From Kitasatospora fiedleri (GTDB lineage Bacteria; Actinomycetota; Actinomycetes; Streptomycetales; Streptomycetaceae): a stretch of 64,000 nucleotides of DNA. Below are positions 9,066-17,564 of this stretch, one piece after another; within the stretch, counting starts at the first letter, position 1, and every line of letters begins with the position of its first letter. The notes under the pieces are model-generated. The model ran no database searches. It saw nothing but the letters and a program-made list of their open reading frames with translations, and was not told where the DNA came from. The stretch spans positions 6,663,001 to 6,727,000 of the forward strand of contig NZ_OX419519.1 in NCBI RefSeq assembly GCF_948472415.1, given 5' to 3'. A program made the translations under genes and the position numbers.

Positions 9066-9892
9066 CGGCGTTCCTGCCATCGGGTGAGGCGGCGCTCGGC
9101 GAGCTGGAGCAGCCGGTCCATGACCAGGCCCAGCACGCCGATGGTGATCAGCCCCACGAAGATCGTCGGGAGGTCGTAGTAGAGCTCGGCCTGCTGCATC
9201 CGGAAGCCCAGGCCCTCCTGGGCGGCGATCAGCTCGGCGGCGACCAGGGTGCCCCAGGCCGAGCCCAGGCCGATCCGCATGCCGACCAGGATGAACGGCG
9301 CCGCCGCGGGCACCACCACCCGCAGGAAGATCGCCCGGTCGTTCGCCCCCAGCACCCGGGCGGCGTTCACCAGCGTCGCGTCCACGTCCAGCACGCCCTG
9401 GAAGGCCGCCACCACGCTGGACAGGAAGGCCGCCAGGAAGATCACCACGACCTTCGGCACCTCGCCGATGCCCAGCAGCACCACCGCCAGCGGGATCAGC
9501 GCCAGCGGCGGGATGGTCCGGAAGAACTGCACGTACGGTTCCAGCAGGGCCCGGGCCGTCGGGTACCAGCCCATCAGGAAGCCGACCGGCACGGCCGCCA
9601 GGGTGCCGAGGGCGAAGCCGAGCAGCACCCGGCGCAGGCTGGCCAGCGCGTCGTCCAGCAGGGTGCCGTCGGCGATCAACTCGCCCGCCCGGTCGGCGAC
9701 CTCGCCGGGGCCGGGCAGGCCCTGGACGCCCGCCGCGGCCAGCAGCGACCAGGCGGTCAGGCCGACGGCGACCGCCAGCAGGTTCAGGGCGAGGGTGCGG
9801 GCCGCCCGGCGGACGCCCGAACGGGACGCCGCCGCGGCGGGCCCGGTGACGGGCCCGGCGGGGGACTCGGTGGGGGGAGCGGTCACGGCCAT
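9062..9892 (-). CDS. ABC transporter permease (SsuC/TauC type)
   Basis: A 276-residue BPD_transp_1 protein with six predicted membrane helices. The EAA-type cytoplasmic loop (LGANDRAIFLRVVVPAAAP, about residues 170-188) contacts the ATPase. It closely follows the sulfonate/nitrate/taurine permease pattern and completes the importer with the next two genes. The first 30 residues are Pro/Ala-rich and cytoplasmic. It lies 112 bases downstream of the ROK regulator on the same strand. Confidence 0.85.
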   Translation of the reverse strand: MAVTAPPTESPAGPVTGPAAAASRSGVRRAARTLALNLLAVAVGLTAWSLLAAAGVQGLPGPGEVADRAGELIADGTLLDDALASLRRVLLGFALGTLAAVPVGFLMGWYPTARALLEPYVQFFRTIPPLALIPLAVVLLGIGEVPKVVVIFLAAFLSSVVAAFQGVLDVDATLVNAARVLGANDRAIFLRVVVPAAAPFILVGMRIGLGSAWGTLVAAELIAAQEGLGFRMQQAELYYDLPTIFVGLITIGVLGLVMDRLLQLAERRLTRWQERR

Positions 9893-9939
9893 GGCGTGAC
9901 CGGTCTGCGACTGCCGTGCACGGGGACGTCCTCGGGGAT

Positions 9940-9968
9940 GCGGGTACGGGTACGGGTACGGGTACGGG
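9940..9968. repeat. Hexanucleotide tandem repeat (GGGTAC)
   Basis: Four successive GGGTAC units lie just upstream of the permease start. The complementary hexamer array recurs inside the LysM-BTAD gene (about 47350-47380), where it encodes alternating Val-Pro. Such arrays are prone to length change by slippage. Confidence 0.7.
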
Positions 9969-10004
9969 GGTGGAGGCGGAGCGTGAACGGAGGCGGTGCG
10001 GGGG

Positions 10005-11309
10005 TCACGGGGCCTCCTCGGGGTCCGGCCGCCGGTAGTGCGAGAGCAGCGGGGTGGTCTGGAGCACCAGGGCGATGCCGCCCAGCGCGCCGCCGTACTC
10101 GCCGAGCGCGGCCCGGCGCAGGTCCAGCCGGCTGCGGGCCAGCGGCAGCACGTGCGCGGCCAGCGCCTCCTGCACCGGGTCGAGCAGCAGCGGCCCGGCC
10201 CCGGCCAGTTCGCCGCCGACCACGACCACGCCCGGCCCGACCGCGTTGCACACGGCGGCCAGCACCGTGCCGACGTGGCCGCCGACCGTGCGCAGCACGC
10301 CGAGCGCGGCCGGCTCGCCTCCGGTGGCCGCGGCCAGGAACTCCGCGAGGTCCGCGGACCGGCCGCCCGCCTCCCGGTGCGCGTCCAGCACCGCGCCGAC
10401 GGAGGCCACCGTCTCCAGGCAGCCCCGGCCGCCGCAGTCGCAGGGCGGGCCCGCCGGGTCGACCGTGATGTGGCCGAGCTCGCCGGACAGCCCGTACGCC
10501 CCGGCGTGCAGGGCGCCCCGGATCACCAGGCCGCCGCCGACGCCGTGCGACAGGCGCAGGTACAGCACGTCGCGCGAGCCGGTCGCCGAGCCCCACACCG
10601 ACTCGGCGAGCGCCGCCAGCCGGGTGTTGTTGTCCACCAGCACCGGCACGCCGAACGCCGCGCCGAGCAGCTCGCGCACCGCCCCCGCGCCGTCCGGCCG
10701 GTCGCCCGGTGCGGCCGACCGTGTGGCTGATCCTGCGTCGGACGGCGGGTCGGACGGCTGGTCCGACGCCGGGTCGGACGGCTGGTCCGACGGCGGGTCA
10801 GCCGGTGCGTCGACCGCTCCGACCGGCCCGACCACGCCCACCCCGATGCCGGTGACCGAGCCCAGGCCGAGCGCGCCGTCCGCGAGGCCGTCCACCAACT
10901 GCCGGGCGAGGGCGATCCGCTCCGGCCACGGCAGGCCCGCCGGGTGCGCCCGGCTGGCCGAACCGACCACCTCGTGCGCCACGTTGACCGCCGCGACGTG
11001 CACCGCGCGCCGGGCGAAGTCGATCCCGACGGCCTGCCCGGCCGCCGGGTTCAGGCTCAGCGTCTCCACCGGCCGCCCGCGCCGCCCGGTGCCCGCCGCG
11101 GGTGCCGACGCCACCACCGCGCCGGCCGTGACCAGGCCGCCGACGATGTCGTACAGCGTGGTCCGGGACAGCCCGGTGTGGCTGCCGAGCCCGGCCCGGC
11201 TGAGCGGGCCGTGCCGCCGCAGCAGGTCCAGGACCAGCTTCTCGTGGCCCCGGCGCAGGCGGGCCAGCGGTCCGTCGTGGGGGTGCGGGGAGTGCATGGC
11301 CCCCAGCAT
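10005..11309 (-). CDS. ROK-family transcriptional regulator (NagC/XylR type)
   Basis: A 434-residue repressor-type ROK protein. It has an N-terminal winged helix (LDLLRRHGPLSRAGLGSHTG, about residues 27-46), then a ROK domain with VDNNTRLAAL and the zinc motif CDCGGRGCLE. The DIGGTK kinase loop is degraded to GIDFARRAV, as in sugar-sensing repressors. It heads the minus-strand transporter/sulfatase/GH43 set and probably controls it in response to a sugar. An in-frame array of SDQPSDP units (residues about 170-192) interrupts the ROK domain. The start is either the first ATG or the one four codons later (MHSPHPH). Confidence 0.8.
   Translation of the reverse strand: MLGAMHSPHPHDGPLARLRRGHEKLVLDLLRRHGPLSRAGLGSHTGLSRTTLYDIVGGLVTAGAVVASAPAAGTGRRGRPVETLSLNPAAGQAVGIDFARRAVHVAAVNVAHEVVGSASRAHPAGLPWPERIALARQLVDGLADGALGLGSVTGIGVGVVGPVGAVDAPADPPSDQPSDPASDQPSDPPSDAGSATRSAAPGDRPDGAGAVRELLGAAFGVPVLVDNNTRLAALAESVWGSATGSRDVLYLRLSHGVGGGLVIRGALHAGAYGLSGELGHITVDPAGPPCDCGGRGCLETVASVGAVLDAHREAGGRSADLAEFLAAATGGEPAALGVLRTVGGHVGTVLAAVCNAVGPGVVVVGGELAGAGPLLLDPVQEALAAHVLPLARSRLDLRRAALGEYGGALGGIALVLQTTPLLSHYRRPDPEEAP
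10736..10800. repeat. In-frame tandem repeat inside the ROK regulator
   Basis: Five imperfect units of about 12-15 bases (GGTCGGACGGC-like) encode a Pro-Ser-Asp repeat. They lie between the ADP-binding and sugar-binding parts of the ROK fold, where a surface loop is expected. Confidence 0.7.
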
Positions 11310-11322
11310 GGAGAGCGGCCCT

Positions 11323-11355
11323 GATTTACGTCAATGAGCCGGATTAAATGTCATG
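11323..11355. promoter_or_regulatory. Candidate ROK operator / divergent promoter region
   Basis: Two AT-rich direct repeats, GATTTACGTCAATG and GATTAAATGTCATG, begin 19 bases apart, about two helical turns. They lie 14 bases upstream of the ROK regulator start and face the gamma-glutamyltransferase gene. AT-rich islands of this kind are typical ROK binding sites, so autoregulation is plausible; this is inference. Confidence 0.4.
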
Positions 11356-11601
11356 CCGCCGCAACGCGCGGCAACACTGCGGCCCGCCGCGGCACCCGGA
11401 CGGGTGGTCGGCGGGCCCCGCCCCGCCCGCCCCGCCGGGCCGGTGGCCCGGCCCGGAAAGGCCCGAACGGGCCTGTTGTTACGGCGACTTGGCGCCCTGT
11501 CACGTATTCGACTTGTTTTCGGCCCAGCCCGGGGCGGCGCCTTGTCGCGTGCGCGACGGGTGTGGGAGAACGGGGGACCGACGCCGACCCAGGGAGGCCG
11601 C

Positions 11602-13407
11602 ATGCGCGCCCGCGCCCGTCTCGTCCCCGCCCTCGCGCTCCTCACCGCCACCGGCCTGCTGGGCGCCGCCGCCCCCGCGCAGGCCGAGCAGACCGGGCAG
11701 GCCCCGCCGGGCAAGCAGCCGGTCGCGGTCGGCTGGGGCGGGGCGGTGGCCAGCGTGGACGCCGACGCCACCGCCGCCGGGCTGGAGGTGCTGCGGCGCG
11801 GCGGCAACGCGGTGGACGCCGCCGTCGCGACCGCCGCCGCGCTCGGCGTCACCGAGCCCTACTCGGCCGGGATCGGCGGCGGCGGGTACTTCGTCCACTA
11901 CGACGCCCGCACCGGCAAGGTGGAGACGATCGACGGCCGGGAGACCGCCTCCCGGCACGCCGACAGCTCGCTGTTCCTGGAGAACGGCACCCCGCTGCCC
12001 TTCGACGACGCCGTCACCAGCGGCCTGTCCATCGGCGTGCCCGGCACCGCCGCGACCTGGGAGCAGGCGCTGCGCCGCTGGGGCAGCCGGAGCCTGGGCC
12101 AGGTGCTGGAGCCCGCCGAGCGGATCGCCGACCGCGGCTTCACCGTCGACCAGACCTTCCAGGACCAGACCGCCGCCAACCGGGCCAGGTTCCAGGACTT
12201 CCCGGCCAGCCGCGCGCTGTTCCTGCCGCACGGGCAGCTCCCGGCGGTCGGCTCCACCCTGCGCAACCCCGACCTGGCCGCCACCTACCGGGAACTGGGC
12301 CGCCGGGGCACCGACGCGCTCTACCGGGGCCCGATCGGCGCCGACATCGTCCGCACCCTCCAGCACCCGCCGGTCGACCCCGCCTCCGGCCGCAACGCCC
12401 GCCCCGGCCGGGTCGACGCCGCCGACCTGGCCGCCTACCGGGTCCGCGCCCAGGACCCGACCCACGTGACCTACCGGGGCCTGGACGTGTACGGCATCGC
12501 GCCGTCCTCCTCCGGCGGGACGACCGTCGGCGAGGCGCTCAACATCCTGTCCGGCAGCAGCCCGGCCGACCTCGCCGACCCGGTCCGGTACGACCACCGC
12601 TACCTGGAGGCCAGCCGGATCGCCTTCGCCGACCGCAACCGCTGGGTCGGCGACCCGAGCGCCGTGCAGGTGCCGACCCGGCAGCTGCTCTCCCCGTCCT
12701 ACGCCGCCGCCCGGGCCTGCCTGATCCGCCCGGACCGCGCGCTGACCAGCCCGCTCGCCCCCGGCGACCCGTACCACCCGGCGGCCTGCGGCAGCAGCGG
12801 GCAGCCGGCCGCCGAACCGTACGAGGGGCAGAGCACCACCCACCTGACGGTCGCCGACCGCTGGGGGAACGTGGTCTCGTACACGCTGACCATCGAGCAG
12901 ACCGGCGGCAGCGGCATCACCGTGCCCGGCCGCGGCTTCCTGCTCAACAACGAGCTGACCGACTTCAACTTCGCGCCGCTCACCCCGGGCGTCCCCGACC
13001 CCAACTTGCCCGGCCCGGGCAAGCGGCCGCGCTCCTCGATCTCGCCGACCATCGTGCTCAAGGGCGGCGAGCCGTACCTGGCGCTCGGCTCGCCCGGCGG
13101 CGCGACCATCATCACCACCGTGCTCCAGGTCCTCACCGGCCGGGTCGACCGCGGGCTGACGCTGGAACAGGCCATCGCCGCGCCCCGGGCCAGCCAGCGC
13201 AACACCGCCGCCACCCAGGCCGAACCGGCCTTCCTGGCCTCGCCCGAGGCGGCGCGGCTCCAGGCGCTGGGCCACGTGTTCAGCTCCACCCCGGAGATCG
13301 GCGCGGCCACCGGCGTCGAACGGCTCCCGGACGGCCGCTGGCTGGCCGCCGCCGAACCGGTCCGGCGCGGCGGCGGCGCGGCGGGGGTGGTGCGGCCCGC
13401 GCGCTGA
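11602..13407 (+). CDS. ggt: Secreted gamma-glutamyltransferase
   Basis: A 601-residue Ntn-hydrolase. The signal peptide RARLVPALALLTATGLLGAAAPAQA ends near residue 29. Family landmarks: GGNAVDAAVATA near 75, GIGGGGYFVHYD near 95, autoprocessing Thr in QSTTHLTVAD (about 412), and SPTIVLKGGEPYLALGSPGG in the small subunit. It cleaves or transfers the gamma-glutamyl group of glutathione and related peptides, outside the cell. AGGGAGG lies 4 bases before the ATG. It is monocistronic, divergent from the ROK regulator. Confidence 0.9.
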   Translation: MRARARLVPALALLTATGLLGAAAPAQAEQTGQAPPGKQPVAVGWGGAVASVDADATAAGLEVLRRGGNAVDAAVATAAALGVTEPYSAGIGGGGYFVHYDARTGKVETIDGRETASRHADSSLFLENGTPLPFDDAVTSGLSIGVPGTAATWEQALRRWGSRSLGQVLEPAERIADRGFTVDQTFQDQTAANRARFQDFPASRALFLPHGQLPAVGSTLRNPDLAATYRELGRRGTDALYRGPIGADIVRTLQHPPVDPASGRNARPGRVDAADLAAYRVRAQDPTHVTYRGLDVYGIAPSSSGGTTVGEALNILSGSSPADLADPVRYDHRYLEASRIAFADRNRWVGDPSAVQVPTRQLLSPSYAAARACLIRPDRALTSPLAPGDPYHPAACGSSGQPAAEPYEGQSTTHLTVADRWGNVVSYTLTIEQTGGSGITVPGRGFLLNNELTDFNFAPLTPGVPDPNLPGPGKRPRSSISPTIVLKGGEPYLALGSPGGATIITTVLQVLTGRVDRGLTLEQAIAAPRASQRNTAATQAEPAFLASPEAARLQALGHVFSSTPEIGAATGVERLPDGRWLAAAEPVRRGGGAAGVVRPAR

Positions 13408-13526
13408 GCCGCCGTCAGCCTCCGCCGGCTGCCGGACGCCGTCGGCGGCGGACGGTATGTTCGGACGGGGTGCCCGGCCCGCGCGCCGGGGGCCCCGTCC
13501 GTCCGCACCGCCGAGGGAAGGCCGCC

Positions 13527-14330
13527 GTGACCGTCCGCATCGCCACCTGGAACATCAACTCCGTCACCGCCCGGCTGCCCAAGCTGCTGGAGTGGCTGGA
13601 GTCCGCCGCGCCGGACGTGCTCTGCCTGCAGGAGCTCAAGTGCGCCACCGACGCGTTCCCCGCCGAGGCGGTCGCCGAGCTGGGCTACGCCTCCGCCGCG
13701 CACGGCGACGGCCGGTGGAACGGCGTGGCCCTGCTGTCGCGGATCGGCCTGGAGGACGTGGTCCGCGACCTGCCCGGCCAGCCCGGCTACCTTGCCGAGG
13801 ACGCGCCGCTCCCGGTGGTCGAGCCGCGCGCCGTCGCCGCGACCTGCGGCCCGGTCCGGGTCTGGTCGGTGTACGTGCCCAACGGCCGCGAGGTCGACCA
13901 CGCGCACTACCGCTACAAGCTGGAGTGGCTGGCCGCGCTGCGCGACGCCGTCCGCGAGGACGCCGCGGGCGGGCGCCCGTTCGCCGTGCTCGGCGACTTC
14001 AACGTCGCCCCCACCGACGAGGACGTCTTCGACGTCGCCGTCTTCGAGGGCCTCACCCACGTCACCGCCCCCGAGCGCGCCGCCCTCACCGCCCTCCAGG
14101 AGACCGGCCTGCGGGACGTCGTCCCGCGCCCGCTCAAGTACGACCGCCCGTACACCTTCTGGGACTACCGGGCGCTGGCCTTCCCGAAGAACCGCGGCAT
14201 GCGGATCGACCTGACGTACGCCAACAAGCCCTTCGCGGACGCCGTCACCGACACCTACGTCGACCGCGAGGCCCGCAAGGGCAAGGGCACCTCGGACCAC
14301 GCGCCGGTGGTGGTCGACCTCGACCTCTGA
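13527..14330 (+). CDS. xthA: Exodeoxyribonuclease III (AP endonuclease)
   Basis: A 267-residue endonuclease/exonuclease/phosphatase-family enzyme. IATWNINSV at the N-terminus, LQELK (metal-binding Glu), Y-V-P-N-G (catalytic Tyr/Asn), GDFNVAPTD, and the C-terminal TSDHAPVVVDLDL (catalytic Asp-His) are all present. It cuts at abasic sites and trims 3' ends in base-excision repair. The GTG start is preceded by GAGGGAAGG. It lies 119 bases after ggt; no operon is evident. Confidence 0.92.
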   Translation: MTVRIATWNINSVTARLPKLLEWLESAAPDVLCLQELKCATDAFPAEAVAELGYASAAHGDGRWNGVALLSRIGLEDVVRDLPGQPGYLAEDAPLPVVEPRAVAATCGPVRVWSVYVPNGREVDHAHYRYKLEWLAALRDAVREDAAGGRPFAVLGDFNVAPTDEDVFDVAVFEGLTHVTAPERAALTALQETGLRDVVPRPLKYDRPYTFWDYRALAFPKNRGMRIDLTYANKPFADAVTDTYVDREARKGKGTSDHAPVVVDLDL

Positions 14331-14337
14331 GCCCGGG

Positions 14338-14865
14338 TCAGGAGAGCAGCCCGCCGAGGACGGCCGGGAGCAGGTTGCGCAGCACCGGATTGGCGTTCGC
14401 GCGGTCCAGGTTCGCCCAGGTGTACACCGCCAGCGCGAGCACCCGCAGCGGGTCGGCCTCCTCCTGCTCCCACCCCCGGAGGGAACTGCGGGCCACCGCC
14501 CGCCCGTCCTCCAGCAGTTCGGCGCGGGCCAGCCCCCGGCGGACGAAGCACAGGGTCCGCCCGCCGCTGTGAAACTCCACCCGGCGGCGGGAGCGCCGGA
14601 GGCCGCCGCGCACGGTGATCCGCAGCTCGGCGCCCTCGAAACCCCCGGCCGCGCCCCGGCGCAGCTTGGCGCCCCGCGCCGCGTGCAGCTCGAACGCGGG
14701 CAGTTCGGCCAGCGGGCGGTCGGCCAGGCTCAGCGACCACTCCTCCGGGCCGTTGATCGCCGGCAGGCCGAAGGCGTCCTTCTTCAGCCGCCGCCGGTGC
14801 AGCCGCAGTTCGCCGAGCGGTGTGTCCGCCCTCGTCCCGGAGAATTCCAGCGGTCCGATCCGCAT
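14338..14865 (-). CDS. Hypothetical cytoplasmic protein, Arg-rich
   Basis: A 175-residue protein of unrecognised family, without signal or membrane segment. It begins MRIGPLEFSGTRADTPLGEL behind GAGGGGG. It carries basic patches (RRRLKKD, RRSRRR) in a beta-rich middle region and a hydrophobic C-terminal helix (LRVLALAVYTWANL, VLRNLLPAVLGGLL) suggesting a membrane-associated or lipid-binding fold. It is convergent with xthA, eight bases apart. Codon use is that of a real gene. Function unknown. Confidence 0.7.
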   Translation of the reverse strand: MRIGPLEFSGTRADTPLGELRLHRRRLKKDAFGLPAINGPEEWSLSLADRPLAELPAFELHAARGAKLRRGAAGGFEGAELRITVRGGLRRSRRRVEFHSGGRTLCFVRRGLARAELLEDGRAVARSSLRGWEQEEADPLRVLALAVYTWANLDRANANPVLRNLLPAVLGGLLS

Positions 14866-15237
14866 CGCGCCCCCTCGTCGGTGGAACCCAGGGCGGAGGC
14901 CGGTGGACGATCCGTCCGCCGGCCTCCCCGGGTGCGTGAAAGCGGATTGTATGTGCGGCGTCCGCTCCGGCCACGAGCGGTGCCACCCACCCCGCCCGGG
15001 TTCCTCGCGCGCGAGCCCGGCCACGGCCGCGGCCTCGCGCATGCACGCACCGCAGCCCGCCTCGACGCCCTCCCTCCGGCGGGAACCCGCCCCGCGGGCC
15101 CGTGGTGGACGGGGACGGACTCGAACGGCTGCACGGGTTCGCCGGGGCGGGTGGCACTGCCTAGCGTGGGCGGCAACTAGGAGTAGCGGGACGAACACGT
15201 GCCCGCTGCCCCCACTCCGACCCCCTGGAGGTACGGC
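14866..15237. other. Intergenic region, 372 bases
   Basis: No supported gene. It separates two divergent genes and must hold both promoters. The only signal I can point to is a weak -10-like TAGCGT at 15162-15167 ahead of the surface-protein gene, without a convincing -35. GC-rich short palindromes are present but not gene-specific. Confidence 0.5.
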
Positions 15238-15828
15238 ATGCGCCCGACGCGCACCGCCGCCGCCGCACTGCTCGGCACCACCGTCCTGCTCGGCCTGGCC
15301 GGCACCGCTCCCGCGTCCGCGAAGGGCGGCGAACCCGCCTGGGTCAGCCCGGCGCAGGCCCAGCCCGGGCAGTCGGTCTCGGTCAGTGTCACGTGCGCGA
15401 GCAGCACGGAGAAGACCGTCACCGCGACCTCGCTGGCCTTCGCCGGCGGTTCCACCACGCTCAGCGTCGGCCCCGACGGCAAGTACTCGGGCAGCGCCAC
15501 CGTCATCTCCGAACAGGAGATGGCCGCGGCCGCCGCCAAGCGCACCACCACCGACTCGTCCTGGGGCATCGACGGCAAGTGCCCCAACGGCGACGGCTTC
15601 GCCGGCGCGGTGGCCATCGCGGCCGCCGCCGCCAGCAGCGGCTCGGCCGCCGGGGCCGGGGTCTGGGAGGGCGCCCGGCTCCCGCACGGCGGGGTGGAGA
15701 CCGGCCTGGGCGGCTCGGTCGGCGTGGACGGCACCCGGCTGGCCGTCGGCGCGGGCCTGGTGGCCTCCGGCATCGGCGGGTTCTGGCTGCTGCGCCGCCG
15801 CGGCGCGGCCTCCGGCCGGGCCTCCTGA
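15238..15828 (+). CDS. Secreted, C-terminally membrane-anchored protein of unknown function
   Basis: A 196-residue protein with signal peptide (TRTAAAALLGTTVLLGLAG, cleaved near ASA at residue 29). The extracellular domain is Ser/Thr/Ala-rich with two cysteines, and a C-terminal helix LAVGAGLVASGIGGFWLL is followed by RRRG, the topology of cell-surface proteins of mycelial actinobacteria. GGAGG lies 6 bases before the ATG. The same layout is common in short streptomycete envelope proteins; no enzyme motif is visible. Confidence 0.8.
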   Translation: MRPTRTAAAALLGTTVLLGLAGTAPASAKGGEPAWVSPAQAQPGQSVSVSVTCASSTEKTVTATSLAFAGGSTTLSVGPDGKYSGSATVISEQEMAAAAAKRTTTDSSWGIDGKCPNGDGFAGAVAIAAAAASSGSAAGAGVWEGARLPHGGVETGLGGSVGVDGTRLAVGAGLVASGIGGFWLLRRRGAASGRAS

Positions 15829-15893
15829 GCGGCCGTCCGGTACGAGCCCACCGTACCCGGCAGGCCGCGCGTCCCCCGCGGCCGACGGCACGG

Positions 15894-15928
15894 GGAAGGG
15901 CGGCACCCGCTGCGGGTGCCGCCCTTCC
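15894..15928. terminator. Strong hairpin terminator between convergent genes
   Basis: A perfect 16-bp stem (GGAAGGGCGGCACCCG and its complement) with a 3-base loop lies between the surface-protein stop and the lysoplasmalogenase stop. It can end transcription in both directions. Confidence 0.8.
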
Positions 15929-15934
15929 GCGCGT

Positions 15935-16597
15935 TCAGTCCGTCCGGGTGGTGCGCTCCAGCGTCCCGAGGGTCAGCAGGTACTGGCCGACCAGGTAGGT
16001 CAGCATGATCAGGAAGCCGTGCGCGGGCAGGTGCCGCCAGCCCGCCAGGTCGGTGGCGATCAGGGTGTCGGAGAACAGGAACAGCGCCCCGCCCAGCCCC
16101 GCCCGCACGTTGACCTGCGAGGCGGTCACCGCGGTGGCGGCCAGCAGCAGGCTGTAGCACGCCACCGGGACGCGCATCCCGGCGTCCAGGCCGGGCCAGA
16201 GCAGCACGATCAGCGCAGCCCAGACCACCGCGTAGCAGCCCGCCACGATCAGCGCCCGGCGGCGGTCGGCCAGCGCGCCGAGCTTCACGAACATCGTCAC
16301 GTAGCAGACGTGGCCGGCCGCGAACGAGCCCATCCCGGCCAGGAACGCCACCGTCCCGCCGATCTCCAGCAGGATGTCGCCGCCCGCACCGAACAGCAGC
16401 GCCGGCACCAGCAGCCGCGGCGTGCCGGGCTTCGCGGCGGCCCACACCCAGCCCGCCAGCAGCGGCATCAGCAGCGGCTTGGTGGCGTACTGCAGGGGCG
16501 GCAGGTGGACGGCGATCGCCAGCAGGTGCGCCACCGAGACGGCGGCGAAGGCGAACAGCAGGGCCCGCGCGGTGCGCGGGTCACGGGCGGGGGTCAT
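15935..16597 (-). CDS. YhhN/TMEM86-family lysoplasmalogenase
   Basis: A 220-residue integral membrane protein with seven to eight helices. It has the conserved acidic pair of the YhhN family in the helices GAGGDILLEIGG and LGGALFLFSDTLIA. Eukaryotic and bacterial members hydrolyse the vinyl-ether bond of lysoplasmalogens. Its ATG overlaps the stop of the fatty-acid-hydroxylase-like gene (ATGA), so the two are co-translated. The shared theme, ether-lipid turnover, strengthens the assignment, but activity on actinobacterial lipids is inferred. Confidence 0.8.
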   Translation of the reverse strand: MTPARDPRTARALLFAFAAVSVAHLLAIAVHLPPLQYATKPLLMPLLAGWVWAAAKPGTPRLLVPALLFGAGGDILLEIGGTVAFLAGMGSFAAGHVCYVTMFVKLGALADRRRALIVAGCYAVVWAALIVLLWPGLDAGMRVPVACYSLLLAATAVTASQVNVRAGLGGALFLFSDTLIATDLAGWRHLPAHGFLIMLTYLVGQYLLTLGTLERTTRTD

Positions 16598-17475
16598 GCG
16601 GTGGCACTCTCCGGTCCGGCGGCGGTGGCGGGGGGTTCGGTGCGCGGCCCGGGCTGCCAGCCCGGGCCCTTGGCCAGGTGGCGCAGCCGGTCGCCCCAGG
16701 TGGTCGCGGCGCGGACGTCCCGGGCGATCGAGGCGTACTCGTGGGTGGCGACCCGCAGCGGGTTGAAGGTGCCGATGTTCTTGGTCAGACCGAACACCGG
16801 GCGCTCGGCCTCCGCCGCGAAGGAGCCGAACAGCCGGTCGAAGACGATCAGGATGCCGCCGAAGTTGCGGTCCAGGTAACCGCCCTGCGAGGCGTGGTGC
16901 ACCCGGTGGTGCGAGGGGGTGTTGAAGACGTACTCGACCGGGCGGGGCAGCTTCCCGATCCGCTCGGTGTGGATCCAGAACTGGTACACCAGGTTCGCCG
17001 AGGAGCAGAACGCCAGCGCCGCCGGGTGCACGCCCGCCAGCACCATCGGGACGAAGAACACCCAGCTGGTGGCCGAGGTCCAGGGCTGGCGCAGCGCGGT
17101 GGACAGGTTGTAGTGCCGGCTGGAGTGGTGCACCACGTGGCAGGCCCACAGCACCCGGATCACGTGGTGGCCCCGGTGCGACCAGTAGTAGAAGAAGTCC
17201 TGGGCGAGCAGCATCAGCGGCACCGTCCACCACAGCACCGGCACCCGCAGCGGCGTCCACTCGTAGAGGAACGAGTAGATCGCCACGATCGGGATCTTCC
17301 ACCCCGCGTCGAACAGCAGCGAGCCCAGACCCATGGTCAGACTCGTCGCGGTGTCCTTCACGGCGTAGCCCCGCTCGTCCTCGTCCGGATGGAACCGGTA
17401 CGAGACGATCTCCAGGACCGTGAGCAGCACGAAGGCCGGTATCGACCAGAGCACGACATCGGGCAGGTGTGGCAT
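16594..17475 (-). CDS. Sterol desaturase / fatty acid hydroxylase superfamily membrane enzyme
   Basis: A 293-residue di-iron membrane oxygenase. The three histidine clusters are HRGHH, HVVHHSS and HRVHHA, inside a four-helix bundle; helices cover about residues 6-25, 45-70, 80-95 and 135-160. This superfamily includes C-4 sterol oxidases, carotene hydroxylases and alkylglycerol monooxygenase. Coupling to a lysoplasmalogenase favours an ether-lipid substrate. The last 25 residues are Pro/Ala-rich and probably disordered. It is first in a two-gene operon. Confidence 0.8.
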   Translation of the reverse strand: MPHLPDVVLWSIPAFVLLTVLEIVSYRFHPDEDERGYAVKDTATSLTMGLGSLLFDAGWKIPIVAIYSFLYEWTPLRVPVLWWTVPLMLLAQDFFYYWSHRGHHVIRVLWACHVVHHSSRHYNLSTALRQPWTSATSWVFFVPMVLAGVHPAALAFCSSANLVYQFWIHTERIGKLPRPVEYVFNTPSHHRVHHASQGGYLDRNFGGILIVFDRLFGSFAAEAERPVFGLTKNIGTFNPLRVATHEYASIARDVRAATTWGDRLRHLAKGPGWQPGPRTEPPATAAGPESATA

Positions 17476-17564
17476 GCCCGGAACCCTAGGCGACGGCGGC
17501 GGCCGGCGGAAGAGGTTGTTACCGGCGCGTAGCGAGCGGTGCGGCGTCTAGGCTTGGCACCGAC

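Noticed and set aside
10736..10800. Possible CRISPR-like array
   Set aside because: Units are 12-15 bases, contiguous, and in frame inside a coding gene; there are no spacers.
15110..15150. tRNA-like GGACTCGAAC string
   Set aside because: No acceptor, D- or anticodon arm can be folded around it on either strand.
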